Source: Sanderia malayensis (taxonomy: Eukaryota; Cnidaria; Scyphozoa; Semaeostomeae; Pelagiidae). From it: DNA of 64,000 nucleotides. The stretch lies in NCBI GenBank assembly GCA_013076295.1, contig RQOL01000531.1, forward strand, positions 3,286,001-3,350,000, given 5' to 3'. Made by a program: the position numbers and the translations under genes. The notes beneath the pieces are model-generated. The model did not search any database. It saw nothing but the letters and a program-made list of their open reading frames with translations, and was not told where the DNA came from. Shown here in pieces: positions 37,869-48,639 of this stretch. Each line of letters starts with the position of its first letter. The stretch's first letter is position 1.

Positions 37869-40800
37869 ATGGCGTTGCGTTGCTGTTATTTCGCAGCCCT
37901 GTTATTCGTGGTAATTTTGCAGCTTTCCTCGGCTGTATATGTCGATGAAAGTAAGGAAAATGAAAGAGAGGAGTTGCTGAAAACGCTGAAAGAAAAATGG
38001 TCCGCTAAAAGTAACGAGGATAAGATCAGAGAAGGAGTTGCCGGGCTTCCGGAAAACCGAGTTAGACTCGCCAATGCAAAGATGCCAGAAAAAGACGAAC
38101 TTGACTGTAGCATCAGATACTTGGCCTACAACTACACGAAGAAGCTCTTGAGTGCATCGGCTAATTTTAAAGCCATACTGGATGGCTTGCAGTTGTCTAC
38201 ATTGTGCGGAATCACACCCAAACTTCCAGAAAAAGAGCTGTATTCCGAACACAAAAGAGCAATCATGGAAATCATCCGCACCAAACCTTATCTGGAGTTT
38301 TATGTCGATGCTAATCGCAAATCGACTTCATCGATGAACACTGGCAGTATGTTATCGCCCTTTAAAAAAATCGCCACTGCTATCAACGCTTGTCAGTATA
38401 AAAGACGGAACGATAAGACGCACTGTATCATTCAACTCAGAGGTGGGATGCACTTCCTTGATGAGCCAATCACGCTTACCCCAAAGCACAATAACATTCT
38501 TATTACTAAATTTAATAACGAGAATGCTGTTATTAGTGGAGGACAGATTGTTGATACAACATGGGATCTGTATGAATCGAAAGTTGATGACTATGAAGGA
38601 CAGAATGCAATATTTGAGAAGATTAAACCAAAGCAAAGTGTGGGTAATGTTGTTTACATGGGAACCTTCGAGGATGATACTCTTTGCAAGTTTCTGTGTG
38701 AACAGCAGACGACATGTACCACATACACACAGTTTTCGAAAGCTGCAGGAGAATTTGCAAACATGTGCTATGCAAGAAAAGATGGTATCTGGAACCCTGT
38801 TGCTAACAGTGCAGCCAAAAGTGGGAGGAAGGTTAGTAATTCGGTGCTTACTGAATCTTACTACATTACTGCACTTGTTGATAATGTATTACATATATTA
38901 ATGTGTGTTTGTTTACTTTAGGTGACAATCTATGTTAGTGATCTTTCTGGCAAGGATATCAAACCGTTTACTCAGATATTTGTGAACGGTAAGAGAGAAG
39001 TGAGAGCTCGTTTTCCGAATGGCGATCCAGAAACCACTGGCCTTCACACAAGCCCAACGGGATACGTTCCAAGTGCCTTGAAATGGCTACCTCCCAAGCA
39101 CTCAGAGCCAGCTAAAGAAATTCACATTGCCAACCCCCACAGAGAACGAACCCCATTTCAAACTTTCTACACAGGAATAGGGGGCCCAGTGTCCCAGTAC
39201 CAGCCACCAGTTTCATATTGGGGTGTGAAAAGCCCCGCAGGAGGGGGTGGGGCCACTTACGAGGTTCCCACTGGCTTGCAATTCGCTTCTGATATTGAGT
39301 TTACAAAGAGAAATTGGAGCAATGCATCAACTGGAGTTGTGCATGCATTTCAGCATTATCATTGGGAGAACTGGCAGTTTAAACTCGATTCAAGAAATGA
39401 CGTAAGATGATCATCAAATTAAACAATAGATAAATCAAAATATACTAGCTCTCTGCAATTCTTTACGCATCACAAGGTGTAGGGTTCTACGTAGTTTAGA
39501 TTGAAGATCAAATGAGAAACCAGAATCAAATAAAACTGAAACTGAGTTAAATGCTTGGTGATAGAAAGCTAAGCTGATTTTGATTTCCTTTTATCACAGA
39601 CTGATCATACCCTCAGATGGTCATATGGAGGTTTCCAAGGAGCAAGAGGTAGTGGTGATGGCAAAGAATGGTATGTGGAGAATATATTTGAAGAACTTGA
39701 CGTTCCCGGCGAATGGTTCTTAGATGAGACCAAGATGAAACTGTATTACTTCCCCAGAGGAGGACTTCCTACCCAGGTATATTTTTATTTCCCTCTAGCT
39801 CATTAGTTTGAAAGAAATACAATTTCTGTGTTAGATAATCTAACTAAGTGAAGGAAACAGCAAACACAACGCATTTCTTTGTGGTTATAGATCATTGTTC
39901 CGAAGCTGGAGAACCTGGTCAGTGTTATAGGGTCACAGGCAAAGCCAGTGAAAGGAAATCAGATTATGGGCCTGTCGTTTGCACACACCACTTCGACGTT
40001 TTTGAGTGGATACCAAGTGCCAAGTGGTGGAGATTGGTCTGTTCATAGGAATGCTATGGTCGTTGCCCATGGAACAGAAAACCTCACAATTAGCGGATGC
40101 ACATTCACTGCTCCAGGTGGAAATGGAATATTCATCGGGTAAGATTTAGGATTCAAAGCTAGATGCATTTCAATCAAAGTTATCCATTGCAATGAACCTT
40201 GATATGACACATGTAAACAACGTAGATCGCAATAGATCACAAACTAATCATCCAGTTCTTTTTATTATTTCATAATCAAATTGACCCTCGTAATAAAAAA
40301 CCTTTCAGTTTTGCAAACCAAACATCAGCTCCTTCAAACTATGTTGCAGTACACTATACATTGTCCAACACTGTATGATTAACGAGTTTATTTAAGCAAC
40401 CTCTGGAAATATCAAAGCATTCTTTTGTCAAACTCTAACTCTCGAGCATCATGAGCATCAGAGCTCATTGCTTGTTTCTTCAACACTTGCATTGTATGCC
40501 GATGTCTGAATATATTATATTGCTTCTACGTATAGGAACTACACTCGAAATGCAACAATAGCAGACAACTACATAGCTTTGGCTGGTGACAATGGTATTG
40601 CTGTCGTAGGACACACCTTGTACATAAATGGAACAAACGGTGACCAACCTCGTGGAACGCAAATCTTACGAAATGTCATCCATGACACTGGCGTTTGGGG
40701 CAAAGGCGTAAGTATTAAGACAATTCAGTATTCACAAAGACAGCCTGCTATTCTCTCTCTTTCTGGTTACTGGTCCAGCTGGTTATGTTTACTAGTTTGT

Positions 40801-42309
40801 TCTGGTAAAACTGGCAGAATTTGTTATATTTGCAAACAGTATCGTATCTCTCTGATGTATACTGGTTTAGCTGGTTATGTTTGCTGGTTACATTCTGGTA
40901 AAACTGATATAACTGGTTTATATATGCAACTGTTTTTGTTTTTCTTTCAGACCTACTCATATTCCCAATCAATCGCTTGCCAGTCACATATTGAAGGCAA
41001 TGTCTTCTTCAACGGACCGAGAGGATCAATCAACATTAACGATGGCTTCGGCGGCGGAAATACCATAACCAAAAACGTATTATTCAACTTTGTAAGAGGT
41101 AAGACAAGAACAGTTTTAACCTCTGCTATGGCAATACGGTATGAGATCTCTAGGATTTCGTGTGAGATCATAGAGATCTGCTGATCTTATATTAGGAGAT
41201 CGAAGAGATCTGTTCAGCTAATAGTCGACACCTTGTTCTTTTCAGAAACCTTTGATCATGGACCCATAAACACTTGGGACAGAGTTCCATATCTGACCAA
41301 AGTGCTTCACGGCGATACAGCCTCGTTGCTTCCCAAAGAGAATTTCGTCACAAAATGTTTCATCATCGGAAACTATCATTCCATTTGGCCTATTGATCAC
41401 GACGATGGTTCGGCCTATTGGGCTGATTCGTACAATTTCCTCACCTACGGCGGGTGGAAAAACTATCTTGGCCACTCAAAGAAAGCCATGCAGAACGTCT
41501 ACATCTATCCAGACAAATATGCCTCGGATAATTACTGTGCAGATACCCGTGGACAGGCGCTTGGCAATTGTGAGTATCCCACCTTTTTGCTCTGTGGATT
41601 GCAACAAACCCTTTCCTTTGTGGATTTGATTGCAACACAGTGGAACGTCCATGTAACAGACACTAATAGGATCAATGGTTTTATCCGTGGCTTAGAGGTG
41701 TCCGCTATATAGAGGTGTCCACTGCATAGATGTGCCCGCTGCATAGAGGTGTCTGCTGCATAGAGGTTCTGATGCAGTATTGTTTAAACGGGGATATGGA
41801 CTTCTTAGACTATGTATTAGAGTTTAGATATAACAAGTCTTTAAAGCAACCATTAGTTTATTAAACCGAGGGTTAGTTCTAAGAGCTCATTAAACCGAGG
41901 GTGAGTTCTAACATCAAACCGAGGGAAGGCTCTAACATCAAAACGAGGGTAAATTGTACCATTTAGCACAGTTGAAGAGATAAGGTGATTGATTTGTCAA
42001 ACTGAATGTTTTCGCATTTCAGATGCTTCTGGTTACGGTGAAGTTTATGTTGACAATACGTGCATATCTGCCAAAGAGTCTGTATACAGAATTGGCTCGT
42101 GCACCGAGGAGCATCTTGAAGACGTATTTCCACAAACAGCAGACAACCATTACTACACTCCAACTGGAAAGATTGTGGTGGAGTGTGGAGCCAGTCGTTG
42201 GTCACTGGAGCAATTCCAGGATAGAGGATTCGACGTGGGTACCTCTCAAGAGAAACCTGTCAGCACCGCGCAAATTATCACGTGGGGAAAGACCGTTCTT
42301 GGCATCTAG
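37869..42309 (+). CDS. Secreted right-handed beta-helix protein with PAN/apple-like insert
   Basis: Eight exons: 37869-38831, 38922-39401, 39600-39776, 39891-40138, 40536-40707, 40951-41098, 41246-41569, 42023-42309; all junctions keep frame, giving about 930 residues. It opens with a signal peptide (CCYFAALLFVVILQLSSAVY). A pectin-lyase-like solenoid follows, seen in short beta strands with turns: ENLTISGCTFTAPGGNGIFI, ATIADNYIALAGDNGIAVVG, GTQILRNVIHDTGVWGKG, CQSHIEGNVFFNGPRGSINI. Around residues 255-310 a cysteine-rich stretch (CKFLCEQQTTCTTY...MCYARKDGIW) looks like a PAN/apple module set into the solenoid. Such proteins usually bind or cleave glycans; no catalytic set can be assigned. 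A polyadenylation signal is near 42679. Spliceosomal introns argue against bacterial contamination. Confidence 0.75.
41629..41768 (+). repeat. Dispersed repeat, copy A (inside last intron of beta-helix gene)
   Basis: Starts ATTGCAACACAGTGGAACGT, then CGGTTTTATCC-like sequence, then four tandem units of AGAGGTGTCCGCTGCAT type, ending GCATAGAGGTT. An inverted copy lies at 43832-43972. Sequence identity between copies is about 85% by eye. No coding capacity, so it is a non-autonomous element or remnant. Confidence 0.85.
41860..41953. repeat. Short minisatellite TTAAACCGAGGGTTAGTTC
   Basis: Four imperfect copies of about 24 bp (ATCAAACCGAGGG..GTTCTAAC) lie in the same intron, downstream of dispersed copy A. 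Confidence 0.8.
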
Positions 42310-43637
42310 ATAACTTTTATGCTACATTGTCTATAACAGTGTGGTCTTTAATTCTATCGACTGTAATAATGATGAGTATGTTATTAATGTTTTGAAATTA
42401 GGCATGATTTAACTATTAATGTTTTGAAGATAGTAAAGTACGTAGTCTTGTTGCACAGATTGAATCCTTATGTTGACATTTTCATCTCTTCTATCACTTA
42501 TTATTTGCATTGGTAATGTTGCATTTTTATTTTAGCGAATATCTATCTTCTGATGAAATCGAACTGTTTATTAAAATTTTTGGTGAATTTAATTGCGTTG
42601 CCTTTGTAATTATTTCTGTTGTTGCGCGAAAATTTGCCTGCAGCTATCTTCAGAAAAAACAACCTTTCACATCAGAATAATAAATCGAAAGATGCCGATT
42701 CGAGTCATGGAATTATATTAATATTTATTGTTAGCTATGGCGACTTAGGATAATAACCAATGTCAAAGGATAATGAATATATAAAATAAATAACGGATGG
42801 ATGAAGAAGAGCAATAAAGCTAATAGAGTGGTGAATATGAAGAGTTGAAATTTCAAAATAGCAATTAGTGCAAAAACGAATTCCAAACAAGAGATTCATG
42901 GTTGTTTAAATTCAAAATCACCAATTGTATGCATTGGGTCGCTGGTGCGTTGATGAGGAATAGCAAACACCTGATTAAGATTCCATGCCTCTGTGGTCAA
43001 ATGTAAATATCCCCTATTGAAGTGAATAATGACCTTGCAATTCCACGGGTCGCGAGAAGAAAGGGGCAACCGACGCAAAAAATCCAGTTTGTTGCAGCAA
43101 AAAGAGAAGACATTTTGTATACTACAATACGTGTAAACAATTTCCATGCAATATTGTATTACTTTCATTTGACAACACGGCAAGGTAATAAGGTGAGAGT
43201 CATTCTCTTTCTGTTCAATGTACAATTCGATGGTAAGAATTCTTGATTGCGTTTTAGAAAGGCTACGATAGCAGTTAAGTTTTCCTTCAATCGAAAAAAT
43301 GTCTCCATCCTCTGTGGGTTTAATGCCTTGATATGTAATACCAAAATGAAACGTCTGCTATGATAATCAACTGCGGCTATATCTATCTAACAATAGTCCA
43401 TGTTTTTAAACTATATGATCATAAAAACTAAGCATAGTTCCACCTGTAACCTGTGCATACTAAAGTCACTTCGCTCCTTGAAGTTCATGCTACTGCAAGA
43501 AAGGATTGCATTTGAATTCAATAATTTTCTTTATTAACCAGGATCAGCTAAATCGAATGTTTACACTGCTTCTTCGTCGGCTGAACAAAATAAATCAAGT
43601 TGAAGGAAAAATAACCAAGATAAAATAGAGAGAAGAT
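42310..43637. other. Intergenic between beta-helix gene and acidic secreted gene
   Basis: About 1.3 kb. It contains the upstream gene's 3' UTR with AATAAA near 42679 and the next gene's promoter. Open frames on both strands near 42900-43250 overlap each other and have no recognisable features, so I do not call a gene. Confidence 0.5.
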
Positions 43638-44990
43638 ATGAGAATAATGAAAAATACGGCCATAAAAACTGCGGTTGTTTTTCTCGCTCTGTCGCTGATC
43701 AAAGCCAAACCTACTCCACCGTCAGGTTTGTATATAAACATATAACATAGTATATTCTAGCCAGATCCGATAAATAGCATTGTACATGAGTTTATAAAGC
43801 AAAATAGTAAAGTTTTGCAGCATTAAATAGCAACCTCTATGCAGCGGACACCTCTATACAGCGGGCACCTCTATGCATCGGGCACCTCTATGCAGCGGAC
43901 ACCTCTAAGCCAAGGATAAAACCGTTTATACAATTAGTATCTGTTACATGGACGTTTCACTGTGTTGCAATATAATCGCAAGATTCTTTGTCAGTACCAC
44001 CAAGATAGAATAATTGCCAATTTTAAAGCAGTGAATACGACTTTTGCTATTCTAGCTAGTACAATAATTGCACGAGATACAAGCAGTGGGAGTTTCTCAG
44101 GAGATGATATGGATCCCAATTCCATTCTGACTTTGAATGACGACAGAATTGACTTAGAAGACGAAAGCTCTGCTAATGACGCGGAGGCTGAAAGTGGCTC
44201 AGGGATAGCAGACTACGAAGGAGCAAGTGGTGATGAGGAGGGGAACATCGTATCCAGAAGTGGAATTGCTTACAGCGGCGACGAGCTGGAAGAAAGTGCA
44301 GTTCAAGCATCTAATAACCAAACAGACAACGAGAATAATTCGCAGCGCGTCACTCAGTATGGTTATGAGACTGACGATGAGAGCGATGGGTCTGGTGATG
44401 CTGAATCGGCATCTGACAACAAGCCGGCTAAAAATGAAAAGGAGTTAATCGAAGGGGAAAGAGAGCGCGTTGCCGAGTCATTGATTCAATCCATCTCCGA
44501 AAGTGAAGCAGAAGATGATAGTGAAGCAAGAACTAAACAGGGAAGCGGGCTAGAGAATGTTGCAAATGATGATGAATCTGGATTTGACAGCGAATCTGAA
44601 TCTGATAACGAATCCAAGCCTGTTGTAAACAACCGATCATCTGCACCACTTGAACCTGAACAAACTGAGAACACTTCAGATTCAGATTCAGGTGAAGATT
44701 CAAGTGGTGTTTCGGGCGCAGCTTCGGGAAGCAATGGTGACGAAGGTTCGTTTGAAGAAAACAATGACGTTAAAGTTGACAATGCTCCCGACAAAAAGAA
44801 GGAGAACGAAACAGACCTCGACAAATACGATGAACTTCAAGACCCAAAAAGAAGTTTACCTGCTGACGAGGATATAGACAATGCTGTGAATTACATCAAA
44901 CGTGCTGTTTACGAAGAGTTTCCAGAAGATGAAATCCCTGCTTACAACGCGTTCTTTATTTCACAAATAGATAACGAACTTGAAGAATAG
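43638..44990 (+). CDS. Secreted, highly acidic Ser-Gly-rich protein
   Basis: Two exons, 43638-43725 and 44056-44990, joined in phase 1, giving about 341 residues. The first exon encodes a signal peptide (TAIKTAVVFLALSLIKAKP). The mature part is dominated by Glu, Asp, Ser and Gly, with SGSG, SGIAYSGDELEES and SDSDSGEDSSGVSG stretches. These resemble glycosaminoglycan attachment sites and casein-kinase targets. A short C-terminal segment is less biased (DNAVNYIKRAVYEEFPEDEI, PAYNAFF). I recognise no family. Possible roles are proteoglycan core, granule protein or mineral-binding protein; all are inference. AATAAA at about 45058 follows the stop. The larger frame from 43962 is partly intron and was not used. 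Confidence 0.75.
43832..43972 (-). repeat. Dispersed repeat, copy B (inverted relative to 41629-41768)
   Basis: The reverse complement of copy A: AACCTCTATGCAGCGGACAC units, then GGATAAAACCG, then CTGTGTTGCAAT. It lies inside the single intron of the acidic gene and was partly included in an open frame that runs through the intron. Confidence 0.85.
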
Positions 44991-45057
44991 ACTTGCCATT
45001 CATTTCATGCGCTAAGTATCATTGGTTAAACAATGTTGTGAATGTTTTATAATAGAT

Positions 45058-45063
45058 AATAAA
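45058..45063 (+). terminator. Polyadenylation signal of the acidic secreted gene
   Basis: AATAAA about 70 bp beyond the stop at 44990, in AT-rich sequence between convergent genes. Confidence 0.6.
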
Positions 45064-45410
45064 TGTCGTTTGTTTGGCTCAAATAGTAAATAATTACTTA
45101 TAAAATTTACAAAAAATACAGAGAAATAAAGTTATAGTGTATACATTGAGTGGAAATTATGGGTTCTATTTTCTAGAAGATATGGTTGTATGGTTATTAT
45201 AAACATTAGAAAATATTTTCGAATTTTAGAAAATCTGCTTATCATCTAACATATGCTATAAAGATTGTACCAGGGTTTTTCGTCGTCAAAATATCATTTG
45301 CAACAGTCAACTTCTCCATTGCAAATTTAAAGCAAATTATCATGGCGAACATTACTTTCAACTGATAAAATCAAGTAAATTCAATGAGGTTAGCAAAATA
45401 ATCTTGTCAA

Positions 45411-46784
45411 TTAGTGTTTTTCCCGTTTGATAACCTGTGACAACATTTGCAATGCCATTTCCCCGGCATCCGATGGCACCATGTGTCCAGCTTTTAAAAT
45501 GTAATACAACTTGAGATGGGCATATTGTTTGAGAAAAGCTGCAGTGCTTCTTGTCACATCCCCTTTCAAGTAGACCGGTTTGCGGAGAGCTTGAAAAAAC
45601 TTCTCCATTCCGGGCCAGGTGAGTTTGCGGAGCCAAAGTTCTGCCCCAGCCGTGTCACAAATCATATCCAGCTGTCCTTGGTAGACAACGACTTGGACGT
45701 TGAAACTTAACAGCTTGCTTACTTCTGCTGTGACTGGCTTCATGAAATCTGCATGCAATGCAGAAAAAACTAAAGCCGATTGGCTGCCCCAATTCACAAA
45801 CTCTGGTATGATACCCAGTTTATTTCTTACCACAGAATTCATGAAACCGGAGAGGGATTCTGTGTGATAAACACCAACATGTCTGTTATATAGCATGTCA
45901 AGATGCTTGCTACCAGTAGATATAAATTTCATTGGAGAAGGTACATGGTGTTGTAATACGTTGTATACATTAACATTGTCAGTAAGAACATCTATGAGAA
46001 TCTCTGTTTGCCTCCAGAGTCTGGTTGCCTGGCTATAGTCACCTGATTTGACAGCATTTGCAGTTGCGACGGAGACATTCATTACTTTGGCCAAATCAAC
46101 TTGGTCAAGGAGGTTGAACTGGTACAAGTACGGACCCCAAGTCATCACCGAATCAACTGCAGATATCCAGGAATCACCAAGAGCAACTCCATCGAGCCTG
46201 CAATTAATTTCACCATCTCGAATTGCTTCATAAAGTCGAACACCAAAAGCTGCTGTCATTTTTCCACCGTACGATTCGGAGAAAATGTAAAGAGGTGTGG
46301 TTTTAAAGACGGGAATAACAGTTAGAAATGTTTTCATCAGTGTCAGAAGATCTTCAGAAATTTGAGATCCGTTTGTTGTCAGCCCCTTCATGTCCGTCAC
46401 GTAACTAAAGCCACTTCCCACAGGATTGTCGATAAACAGGACATTAGCTTCTTTAATCCAAGTTGTACTTCTTGGCTTTAGCTCGATATCTAGTGGTCCT
46501 ATTTCAACAAAATTTCCAAATCCCGTAGAAGAAGCACCAGGACCACCTTGTAGCCAGATGACTAAGGGTAAACTTGCTCGCAAACTCTTGTTTTGAGCTC
46601 CGTATAACCACCAAAACATATGGGCATCTTCGCGGACTGTAACGTAGCCCCATTTTTCGTCAGGGATTATCGAGCTGCTCTCTTTACCAAACGTTTCCTC
46701 TTCAATTACATTGTTTAACATAGTGAAAGATGCCGGAGTTAAAACAAAAGCAAAAAGCAACAAAATCACCTGATAGCTCTCCAT
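45411..46784 (-). CDS. SCPEP1: Retinoid-inducible serine carboxypeptidase-like (SCPEP1), intronless
   Basis: A single 457-codon frame, the length expected for SCPEP1 (about 452). It has a signal peptide (YQVILLLFAFVLTPASF) and the S10 peptidase landmarks: LQGGPGASSTGFGNF (oxyanion and substrate region), the nucleophile in FSESYGGKM, aspartate in YQGQLDMICDT, and histidine in KAGHMVPSDAG. The catalytic triad is intact, so it should be an active acid carboxypeptidase of the secretory or lysosomal route, removing C-terminal residues. FSESYGG in place of the more general GESYGG is typical of this subfamily. Absence of introns suggests a retrocopy or ancient intron loss. It converges on the acidic gene. 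Confidence 0.92.
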   Translation of the reverse strand: MESYQVILLLFAFVLTPASFTMLNNVIEEETFGKESSSIIPDEKWGYVTVREDAHMFWWLYGAQNKSLRASLPLVIWLQGGPGASSTGFGNFVEIGPLDIELKPRSTTWIKEANVLFIDNPVGSGFSYVTDMKGLTTNGSQISEDLLTLMKTFLTVIPVFKTTPLYIFSESYGGKMTAAFGVRLYEAIRDGEINCRLDGVALGDSWISAVDSVMTWGPYLYQFNLLDQVDLAKVMNVSVATANAVKSGDYSQATRLWRQTEILIDVLTDNVNVYNVLQHHVPSPMKFISTGSKHLDMLYNRHVGVYHTESLSGFMNSVVRNKLGIIPEFVNWGSQSALVFSALHADFMKPVTAEVSKLLSFNVQVVVYQGQLDMICDTAGAELWLRKLTWPGMEKFFQALRKPVYLKGDVTRSTAAFLKQYAHLKLYYILKAGHMVPSDAGEMALQMLSQVIKREKH

Positions 46785-47437
46785 CTCTATGGTTATCTTC
46801 TATCTTTAAACTTCTTTCGTTATGGTTAGGCCATTTTTCTTTCCTTCACTTGCTTTGACTGGAAATGAAAATAAATCACATCACATCACATAGTTGACTC
46901 GTCTCGTGACCTGCTGAAGGGGAACTGAACAAAAGACCTCGATTTTAAACTAATCCTGAGTCACGATGTTTTTCTAGTTTCTCGAAAGTGTTTTATGGTT
47001 TTTACAACTCAAATAACAATAGACTGCCACATTTAAAGTCCACGAAGTCATTTAAACATAATCGCAAAGCAATAATGGGTGACTCTTAAATTATTTTGAC
47101 AGATGTCATGGAACTTTTATGGTCTCATTAGCAAATTTTATTTTTCTAAATTAATGTCATATTTCACCATAGGAACAGATCGTAATGTAAAGGATGTTGA
47201 TCACCTAAAATTACTCAATCAAATACAAAATCAACAGTGTTTTACTTGCAATGACAAAGCTTAAAAATAATTTTATTAAAATTTTATAGTTCAATAAAAA
47301 AGGTTGCAAGCTTTAATTTAACACTCTTCTTAAATTACTTCCTGTGTAAGAAGAACATTTATCTTGGTTATTACCTTGATTATCTTGATTACCTAATATT
47401 CATAACTTTAACCGTAATCCTGGCCCAAACTCCAACC
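46785..47437. other. Intergenic upstream of SCPEP1
   Basis: AT-rich 650 bp holding the SCPEP1 promoter and 5' UTR, with a short ATCACATCACATC direct repeat near 46874. No gene seen. Confidence 0.45.
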
Positions 47438-48180
47438 GATACACCATACACTGTCAATAGCATTACGTCATGTATACTCCTGCGCAGTAGTCTATATATG
47501 ACACTGCGCATGCAAACCCACCTTTACGGCCTCTAACCCTAACCCTAACCCTAATCCTTACCCTATGCTAACCCTAACCGATACACCATACACTGTCAGT
47601 AGTATTACGCCATGTATACTCCTGCGCAGTAGCCTATATATGGTACTGCGCATACACACCCACCTTTACGGCCTCTAACCCTAACCCTAACCCTAATCCT
47701 TACCCTATGCTAACCCTAACAGATACACCAAACACTGTCCGTAGCATTGCGTCATGTATACTCCTGCGCAGTAGTCTATATATGACACTGCGCATACAAA
47801 CCCACCTTTACGGCCTCTAACCCTAACCCTAACCCTAATCTTTACCCTATGCTAACCCTAACCGATACACCATACACTGTCAGTAGTATTACGCCATGTA
47901 TACTCCTGCGCAGTAGCCTATATATGGTACTGCGCATACACACCCACCTTTACGGCCTCTAACTCTAACCCTAACCCTAATCCTTACCCTAACGCTAACC
48001 CTAACCGATACACCATACACTGTCAGTAGCATTACGCTATATATACTCCTGCGCAGTAGCCTATATATGGCACTGCGCATACATACCCACCTTTACAGCC
48101 TCTAACCCTAACCCTAACCCTAACCCTAATCCTAACCATAACCCTAACCCTAACCCTAACCGATACACCATACACAGCCA
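47438..48180. repeat. Telomere-like/hairpin composite satellite, 142-bp period
   Basis: Five head-to-tail units start at GATACACCATACACTG near 47438, 47580, 47722, 47864 and 48007, with a sixth start at 48162; spacing is 142-143 bp except the last (155). Each unit has two parts. One is an inverted repeat TGCGCAGT...ACTGCGCA around a TATATAT core. The other is a block of CTAACCCTAACCCTAA repeats, the animal telomere motif. The final unit has a longer CCCTAA run. Arms of the hairpin change together between units. The array sits between SCPEP1 and TP53BP1. Confidence 0.95.
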
Positions 48181-48224
48181 CCTTTAGGAAATTTAAATTA
48201 CAAACTGATCAAAACAGAAAGTAG

Positions 48225-48310
48225 ATGGTCTCATCAGGTTTCGAACTAGTGGTCTTGAGCTTAGCGCTCGGGTAAGTTACCGGTAGTCCACAGGAGCCCT
48301 TACCAGCAGA
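48225..48310 (-). other. tRNA-like SINE remnant (weak)
   Basis: On the minus strand, GCGCTAAGCTCAAGACCAC is followed by TAGTTCGAAACC, close to a tRNA anticodon-stem and T-arm with a pol III B box (GGTTCGANNCC). No clean acceptor stem or A box is found, so this is at most a tRNA-derived SINE fragment. Confidence 0.3.
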
Positions 48311-48358
48311 GGAGAAGATGATAAGGTCAAAGGAATGAAAGCACCATACACATAGTCA

Positions 48359-48533
48359 TCCGATCGCTTCTCGATTTTCGTTACTCGTAATTCGTCGTCC
48401 ATTTATTTCTCGGTAAGGTCGTTTTGACCACGAGTATCTTTTGCCAACCGATCGCTTCTCAATTTTCGTTACTCGTAATTCGTCGTAATGTAATTCTCTG
48501 TAAGGTCCTTTTGGCCACTAGTATCTTTTGCCA
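48359..48533. repeat. Tandem duplication of about 88 bp
   Basis: Two adjacent copies begin CCGATCGCTTCTC and end GTATCTTTTGCCA (48359-48447 and 48448-48533), about 85% identical. They lie just upstream of TP53BP1 and could be part of its promoter or 5' UTR. Confidence 0.85.
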
Positions 48534-48639
48534 CCAGACCATGTGTGGAAGAATTCTGATAAAAATGTCAATTTCTCTGGAAGCTTTATTTCTAAGTCAT
48601 TGATATAGATGCTGGCTTTCGCAAGATAATCATGAAGGA

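Noticed and set aside
37869..42309. Bacterial contamination as source of the beta-helix gene
   Set aside because: Seven GT-AG introns, flanking animal genes and a eukaryotic polyadenylation signal argue that it is a resident nuclear gene.
43962..44055. Upstream N-terminal extension of the acidic gene from an ATG at 43962
   Set aside because: This segment overlaps dispersed repeat B; a signal-peptide exon at 43638 splices in frame to 44056 and is a better start.
47889..48080. Arg/Val-repeat open frame on the minus strand
   Set aside because: It is translation of telomere-like repeats; no gene.
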